Assembly (NCBI GenBank): GCA_013350335.1 | Contig: CM023534.1 | Location: 23,827,302 to 23,891,301 of the forward strand | Direction of reading: 5' to 3' | Source of the DNA: Chimonanthus salicifolius | Lineage: Eukaryota; Streptophyta; Magnoliopsida; Laurales; Calycanthaceae | DNA: 64,000 bases | Shown here: piece after piece, positions 58,434 to 64,000 of the stretch | Layout of the letters: each line of letters starts with the position of its first letter | How positions within the stretch are numbered: the first letter of the stretch is position 1 | Notes under the pieces: model-generated | What the model saw: the letters and a program-made list of their open reading frames with translations, nothing else | The model's database searches: none | What the model was told of the DNA's origin: nothing | Position numbers and translations under genes: made by a program

Positions 58434-59420
58434 GTGGTGTGTGAGTTTATGAATGTTTTTCCTGACCAGTTGGCTGGGCTACCTCCACGCCGAGAGATAG
58501 AGTTTGTTATAGACCTACAGCCTGGAACATCTCCAATTTCCATGACACCTTATCGGATGGCGCCGGCAGAGCAAAGAGAGCTAGGTACGCAGGTAGAACA
58601 GCTTCTTAGTCTTGGCTTTATCCGTCAGAGCAACTCGCCGTGGGGCGCACCTGCTCTTTTTGTGAAAAAAAAGGATGGATCAATGAGGATGTGTATAGAT
58701 TACCGGCGGCTTAACCAGGTAACTATTAAGAATAAGTATCCGTTGCCTAGAATAGACGACCTCTTTGATCTTTTGAGGGGATCGAAGTGTTTTTAGAAAA
58801 TCGATTTGAGGTCGGGTTACCATCAGTTGCGGATTCGAGAGGAAGACATTCCAAAGACTGCTTTTCGGACGCAGTATGGCTTGTACGAGTTTGTTGTGAT
58901 GCCTTTCGGTTTGATGAACGCGCCAGCCATGTTCATGGATTTGATGAATCGCGTGTTTCGACCGTATCTGCGAGAGTTCGTGATAGTCTTTATCGACGAT
59001 ATCTTGATCTTTTCGTCGTCAGAGGAGGAGCATGAAGCGTCATCTACGGATTGTTCTTCAGACTCTTCGAGAGCATCAGCTGTTTGCTAAGCTGAGCAAG
59101 TGTGAGTTTTGGTTGACTCAAGTGCAGTTTCTGGGACATGTGGTATCTCCAGGAGGAATCTCGGTAGATCCAGCGAAGGTAGAGACCGTAAAGACTTGGG
59201 AAAGTCTCAAGAGCGTGTTCGAGATCCGGAGCTTTCTGGGATTAGCAGGATATTACCGAAAGTTTATCCCACACTTCTCTCAGATCGCGGTACCGATGAC
59301 TCGGCTGACGAGGAAGAACGTCAAGTTCGAGTGGAGCGAAGCTTGTGAGAGAGAATTCTAGGAGCTGAAGGAGAAGTTAACGACGTCTCCAGTGTTGGTG
59401 ATACCCGAGTAAGGACAAGG
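58434..59420 (+). pseudogene. Reverse transcriptase region of pol
   Basis: RT blocks in order: [101 protein letters not shown], and the catalytic FIDDIL near 58995. Then, after a frame change at about 59030, [15 protein letters not shown] and [16 protein letters not shown]. In-frame stops are TAG 58794-58796 (a Ser position), TAG 59359-59361 (a Gln position) and TAA 59410-59412. The catalytic Asp-Asp pair is preserved. Confidence 0.92.
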
Positions 59421-60276
59421 TTACGATGTTTATTGCGACGCATCCAAGTTTGGTTTGGGTTGTGTACTGATGCAAGAGGGGAAAGTAGTAGCATATGGTT
59501 CCAAGCAATTGAAGGGACATGAGCAGAACTACCCAACTCATGATTTGGAGTTGGCAGCCGTAGTATTCTCGTTAAAATTGTGGAGACATTACTTATATGG
59601 TGAGAAGTTCAATGTATTTTCTGACCAACATAGTCTCAAATATATCTTCACTCAGAAAGACTTGAATATGAGGCAGCATAGATGGATGGAGTACCTGGGA
59701 GATTATGACTTCAATCTCTCTTATCACCCAGGGAAAGCCAACGTAGTGGCCGACGCCTTGAGCCGGAAGTCTCATAGCAATGTGGCGAGGATGGCATCCT
59801 TGCAGTGGAAGATGCTCGAAGTTCTGTCCGAGTACGATCTGGAGCTAATCGAAGAAAGCGGGTCAGCAAGAATTCATAGTTTGGTTCTGCAACCCGAGGT
59901 AGTTGGATTGGTGTTGGAAGGACAACAGAGCGACCCAGAAGCGAAGGAGTTGGCGACTCAACTTTCAGCAGGAACGACTCTAGAAGACTGGAAGATCAAG
60001 GCGGACGGAAGTCTGACTTTCAAAGACAGTCTATTTGTACCAAAGTCGGACAAGTGCAAGAGGAAAGTGCTTGATCACTTTCATCGATCTCGCTTTGCGG
60101 TGCATCTTGGTGGTACGAAGATGTATCGTGACTTGCGGCGACTTTTCTGGTGGAAAGGTATGAAGCGTGAGGTAGCAGATTTTGTGTCCAAGTGCCTAAC
60201 TTATCAACAAGTGAAGGCGGAATATCAACGACCTTGCGGAAAGATGCAATCTTTGGAAGTGGCTGAATGGAAGTGA
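59421..60276 (+). pseudogene. RNase H and integrase zinc-binding region of pol
   Basis: RNase H starts at [16 protein letters not shown] and continues [23 protein letters not shown] (split here only by reading), [13 protein letters not shown] and [17 protein letters not shown]. The integrase HHCC region follows: [36 protein letters not shown] and TYQQVK, where the usual second Cys is read as Tyr or Gln. The frame ends at TGA 60274-60276, at the Trp of the W-K-W-E-H-I-T-M-D-F motif. Confidence 0.9.
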
Positions 60277-61377
60277 GAGCATATCACGATGGATTTTGTA
60301 ACTGGTTTTCCTAAGTCTCCTAAGAAGAACGACGTTATTTGGGTAATAGTCGATTGATTGACGAAGTCAGCTCACTTTTTGCCAATAAAAAAGACGGATT
60401 CTTTGGCTACCTTAAGCAGATTGTATTTGAAGGAGATAGTCAGATTGCATGGAGTACCTGTATCCATTGTATCTGATAGAGACCCGAGGTTCGTGTCAAG
60501 GTTTTGGCAAGGATTGCAAGAAGAGTTGGGGACTAAGCTGTGCTTCAGCACTGCTTTTCACCCTCAGATGGATGGTCAGTCAGAGAGAACCATTCAAACC
60601 TTAGAGGATATGCTAAGAGCTTGTGTGATGGATATGCAGGGAAGTTGGGAGGATCACTTGCCTTTGATCGAATTCGTCTACAACAACAGTTATCACTCCA
60701 GTGTGCAGATGGCACCCTACGAGGCTCTGTATGGCAGACCTTGCAGGTCACCTCTTTGTTGGACGGAGGTGGGAGACAAAGCGCTGCTAGGACTTGACCT
60801 AGTGCGTGAGACGTCAGAGCAAGTTGAAGTGATCAGACAGCGTCTCAAGACAGCCCAAAGCAGACAAAAGAGTTATGCTGACAAAAGGCGGCGACCTTTG
60901 GAGTTTCTAGTTGGCGACCGAGTTTTCTTACGTGTGGCACCATGTCATGGAGTACAGCGGTTCGGGAGCAAGGGAAAACTGTCACCTCGATATGTTGGAC
61001 CCTTTGAGATCTTGAAGAGGATAGGTGAAGTGGCCTATCAGTTGGATCTTCCTCAGGCTTTGGGGAGAGTACATAGTACGTTTCACGTGTCTATGTTAAG
61101 GAAGTACGAGCCTAACCCGTCGCATGTAATCAGTTTTGAAGATATCGAAGTGTCAGAGGACTTAACTTTTGAAGAAGCACCAGTCAAGATTCTAGAAAGT
61201 CTGACTCAAGAGCTCAGGAGGAAGTCTATACCTCTAGTACGAGTGCTGTGGCAACTTTACGATGTGCAACATGAGACGTGGAAACCTGAATCGACGATGC
61301 AGAAGTTGTACCCTGGCTTGTTCACATGCCAAGAAGGTAGAGTTTGTTCTAAATTTCGGGACGAAATTTTCTTCTAG
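60277..61377 (+). pseudogene. Integrase core and chromodomain-like C-terminus of pol
   Basis: The core starts EHITMDFVTGFP (first catalytic D), then VD-stop-LTKSAHF with TGA 60355-60357 in place of Arg, SIVSDRDPRF (second D) and GQSERTIQTLEDMLR (catalytic E). After it come the GPF/Y-type segment (SPRYVGPFEILKRIGEVAYQLDLP) and HSTFHVSMLRKY. The last 60 residues, DLTFEEAPVKILESL and PLVRVLWQLYDVQHETWKPE, correspond to the chromodomain of Tekay/Del chromoviruses, with its aromatic positions partly changed. Normal termination is at 61375-61377. Confidence 0.9.
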
Positions 61378-61387
61378 GAGGGTAGGA
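61373..61387 (+). other. Polypurine tract
   Basis: AGGAGGGTAGGA directly precedes the 3' LTR, overlapping the end of pol by a few bases, in the position of the plus-strand primer. Confidence 0.75.
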
Positions 61388-64000
61388 TGTAATACCCTGC
61401 CCCAGCTTAGGCGTGGCTTAGCTTAATTTTCTTGTTTAACCGGTTAATCTCGGAGATTACGGTTAGGGCTTTGAGGAAAGCCCAGGTTTGGCCCAATCCG
61501 AGCTCGTGAGCTCAGTGATCCAGCCCGTTCAGCTGGAGGGGTATTTTGGTAATTTACCGCTTTTAGATGTGATTTTATAAATTATATTGATGTGTGTATA
61601 TCATTGGTGGATAATATTCTCCTTAATGAAGGATTTGCATTCATTATTTTAAAATGATTTAATTTTCAGAAAATGATATTTAAATATCGCCCGTCGAAAC
61701 CCCCAAAGGGAGTTTAAATTATTTTAAATAATTTCGGAAAGAAGATAAATTTTGAAAAGGGTATTTGGTGTTAGAGCATTTTAAGAATGAATTAGATGTT
61801 TCATTTCACTTCAAAACAAGATTTACAAATTAGTTATTTTTACATTTGTTTAAGTAAGTAATTATGGGTAAAATATGATTTTTATTTAAATCAAGGGTTT
61901 TTATTGAGAGATAATTTCTGAAATTTTTATGGTGGCCAAGATTTTCAAAACCCAACCCATCTGTAAGGTTGGATCAGGCTTTTGAGTTTTTAATTGATCA
62001 CTTTTAGTTTTAAAATCAATTTTTCTTAAAATAAGGACTTATTTGCAAATTTGAAAATACTAGAGGGCTGATATGCAACTGCAGGAGAAATCATCAACGC
62101 CATGCAAGCGTGAACTGCCGTTAGGCCGGATTTCCGGTCATCATGGATTCCCGACGTCCAGTCCCATCGCTGCATGCACAGCGGATTTTCTGGCCACTCT
62201 TTCCTACAAATGATGGTTTTTCCGTCTTGTCCCATCGCCCGCAGCAGAATTCCGACATCTCTCCTGGGGCTGAATTCCTATAAATTCAGTCCTTCCCCCG
62301 TCGGTTTGAAACTCCCAGCAGAGTTCTGCATTTCTTCTCTTCTCTCTACTCTCCTACTCTCTGTTTAATTCCGGCCGAGAAACCTGCTAAGCTGCTGTTT
62401 TTCAGTAACAGTAAGCTTAAGGAAAGATTTTCAGAAATCCGAATTTCAGCCCAGGAACCTCAGCAAAGGTATCCATTACATTCCTCTTTCAATTCTAACC
62501 GGTTTTGAATCAAGAAAATCAGATTTTGACCCTATTTTCAATAAGAAAAACCAGTTTAAAGTTTTAAGGAAAACCATGGGTTTCATGTACCCGTGAGGAT
62601 TTACCCTTAAAATCGGATGACCCTTTGAGCTTCTGAGCTCCAAACCTGTCCCTATGGAAAGAGGACTCCCAGAGGAGTCCATCAGACCAGACGGATGTGA
62701 AAACTGAATCCGGGAAGCCCTCCCTTTCTGGAATCGCATTTCACCGTTTTTCCGTCGTCACTGTCTGCTGTTGCAGACAGTGGAGAAGACGACTCTCGAA
62801 AGGTCCGAGAGTCGTACTTCGGAAGGTTCGAACCTTCGGATGTTCCGGCAGCAGTGACCCTCGGACGTTCCGAGTTTCACCCGAAGCCTAGTCCGCCCGA
62901 GGCGAGCCAGACCTCTTTCGGATGCACCGAGTCGAGCTCGGAAGGACCAACCCTCTCGGACGTTCCGAGACCCAGTCTTCGGACGTTCCGAGGCTTCAGA
63001 CCCACCGAAACTTATTGTTTTCTGTTTTTATCAGTTCGGATGGACTTCGGACGATCCGAGACCCAGTCTTCGGACGATCCGAAGTCAGGCCTATGTTCCG
63101 AGGGACCCGTTTTTAAAATGATAAAATGTTGTTTGAATTACTGTTTTAATCTTGATTATTGTTTATTTAATGTGTTTGATTATCTGTGATGATTTATACC
63201 CCCTTGTTAATTAAAAATGTACTAACCCTTTTCTCTTATTATTTATAGTGTAAATACTATTGTATACGCTTTCAGGCCGACCCTATTGGTCGGGAACTGA
63301 GTGATTCACTTTCAGGACAACACTATAGTCGGGTACTGAGTGACCTCGAGGCCTACTCAAAATGTCAGCTCTAGTCCTATCCAGAAGACAACCGAGAAGT
63401 GACCCGAGGATCTAAATCTCACTCAATAAGTCAATCTGGTTAATGCCCAGAAGACAATATGAGTTTGGACTGAGCCCTTTTTACTATATTATTATCTTGT
63501 GGATGATTTAAAAAGGATAAAAACCAAGTAGGAGACTCATTTCCATTAACCCCGAATATTTTGTTGGAAAATGTATGATTTCCAAATATTACGTATATGT
63601 ACGTATTTGTTATGTATATTGATTGTGCACTTGTGTATTGTTTGAACAGAGACCGCGTAAACCACACATAACGATAAGGGAACTTAACTCTACAGATTTT
63701 GTAAACAGGTGTTATGATGATATGAGTATTGAGCAATGAGTGGTTTCAGATTTTGATGAATCCACTCATGTGCCTATACATGACGCACTATGGTAAGAGT
63801 GCTGTGATGATTATGATATTACGATGTTGATCGTATGTGTATGTAAGACTGCTTCCACGTACCTGGGCTATTGAACCAATATCGGCCATATGAGAGATGG
63901 TTATGTCTACTGGACCATGGGCAGACCATGCTGTCGTCAGTTGCTGACTTGAAGGTGTCAGTATCGGCTAAGTTAGAGCCGGAGATGTACTTGAAAGGAT
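61388..64000 (+). repeat. 3' LTR (first 2,613 bp; truncated by the window end)
   Basis: Begins TGTAATACCCTGCCC and follows the 5' LTR throughout, including the TATA box (62279) and the palindrome array (62790-63100). It lacks a 19-bp block of the 5' LTR near 62940 and has a 9-bp addition near 63921 (GGGCAGACC). About 700 bp of the LTR and the right target duplication lie outside the window. Confidence 0.93.

Larger units (their letters stand above)
52688..64000 (+). mobile_element. Ty3/gypsy retrotransposon, Tekay/Del-like chromovirus (3' LTR runs off the window)
   Basis: Order: 5' LTR 52688-55996, primer binding site at 56000, extra zinc-knuckle ORF 56115-56627, gag from 56816, protease, RT, RNase H, integrase, chromodomain-like C-terminus ending 61377, polypurine tract, 3' LTR from 61388. 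Domain order with integrase after RNase H is Ty3/gypsy. The very long LTRs and the C-terminal chromodomain-like segment point to Tekay/Del. The left flank ATAAT (52683-52687) should be the target duplication; its partner lies outside the window. Many stops and frameshifts in gag-pol make this copy non-autonomous. Confidence 0.93.

Overview
This is nuclear DNA of a flowering plant. The evidence is long AT-rich intergenic sequence, protein genes with GT-AG introns, a plant-type type II membrane glycosyltransferase, a plant organelle RNA-binding (PORR) protein, and plant-type transposons: Ty1/copia fragments, a Tekay/Del-like Ty3/gypsy element with 3.3-kb LTRs, a TRIM, tRNA-derived SINEs, and Tourist, Stowaway, hAT and Mutator-like MITEs. 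I cannot name the species. There is no bacterial, CRISPR or organellar gene content.

Only two genes look intact. One is an eight-exon rhamnogalacturonan I rhamnosyltransferase-like (RRT, GT106) gene on the minus strand at 7938-11719. The other is a single-exon PORR-domain gene on the minus strand at 37087-38457. Two further genes are broken. A four-exon 2-oxoglutarate/Fe(II) dioxygenase (plus strand, 28998-31465) has intact splice sites and iron ligands but an in-frame TAG at codon 32. A small secreted Cys/Pro-rich protein gene (minus strand, 43629-45656) is split inside its signal-peptide coding sequence by a 1,663-bp Tourist-like element whose 3-bp target duplication is still perfect.

Layout: 1-7 kb holds a copia pol fragment (minus), an hAT MITE and a large Tourist-like element with an internal 154-bp satellite. 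7.9-11.7 kb is the RRT gene. 14.5-16.1 kb is a 1.2-kb Mutator-like palindrome with a perfect 9-bp target duplication, followed by a SINE that hosts a 67-bp hAT MITE. 19.1-23.9 kb is a second foldback element of the same kind, split by a 3.2-kb solo LTR and a 579-bp TRIM. 24-28 kb holds an inverted repeat and a second copia fragment. 28.3-31.5 kb holds an hAT MITE and the dioxygenase pseudogene with three SINE-like inserts in its introns. 35.4 kb has a SINE with a perfect 15-bp duplication. 37-38.5 kb is the PORR gene. 40.7-46.1 kb has several MITEs and the split secreted-protein gene. 49.1-51.1 kb has three elements built from the palindrome TATCGGCCGATA. 52.7 kb to the window end is a nearly complete Ty3/gypsy element with decayed gag-pol and an extra open zinc-knuckle ORF between the primer binding site and gag; its 3' LTR runs off the window.

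The most unusual material is repeat biology: the zinc-knuckle ORF ahead of gag, the conserved arrays of short palindromes in the LTR leader, the TATCGGCCGATA elements, the nested Mutator-like foldbacks, and the Tourist-like satellites whose units each carry a degenerate copy of the element's own terminus.
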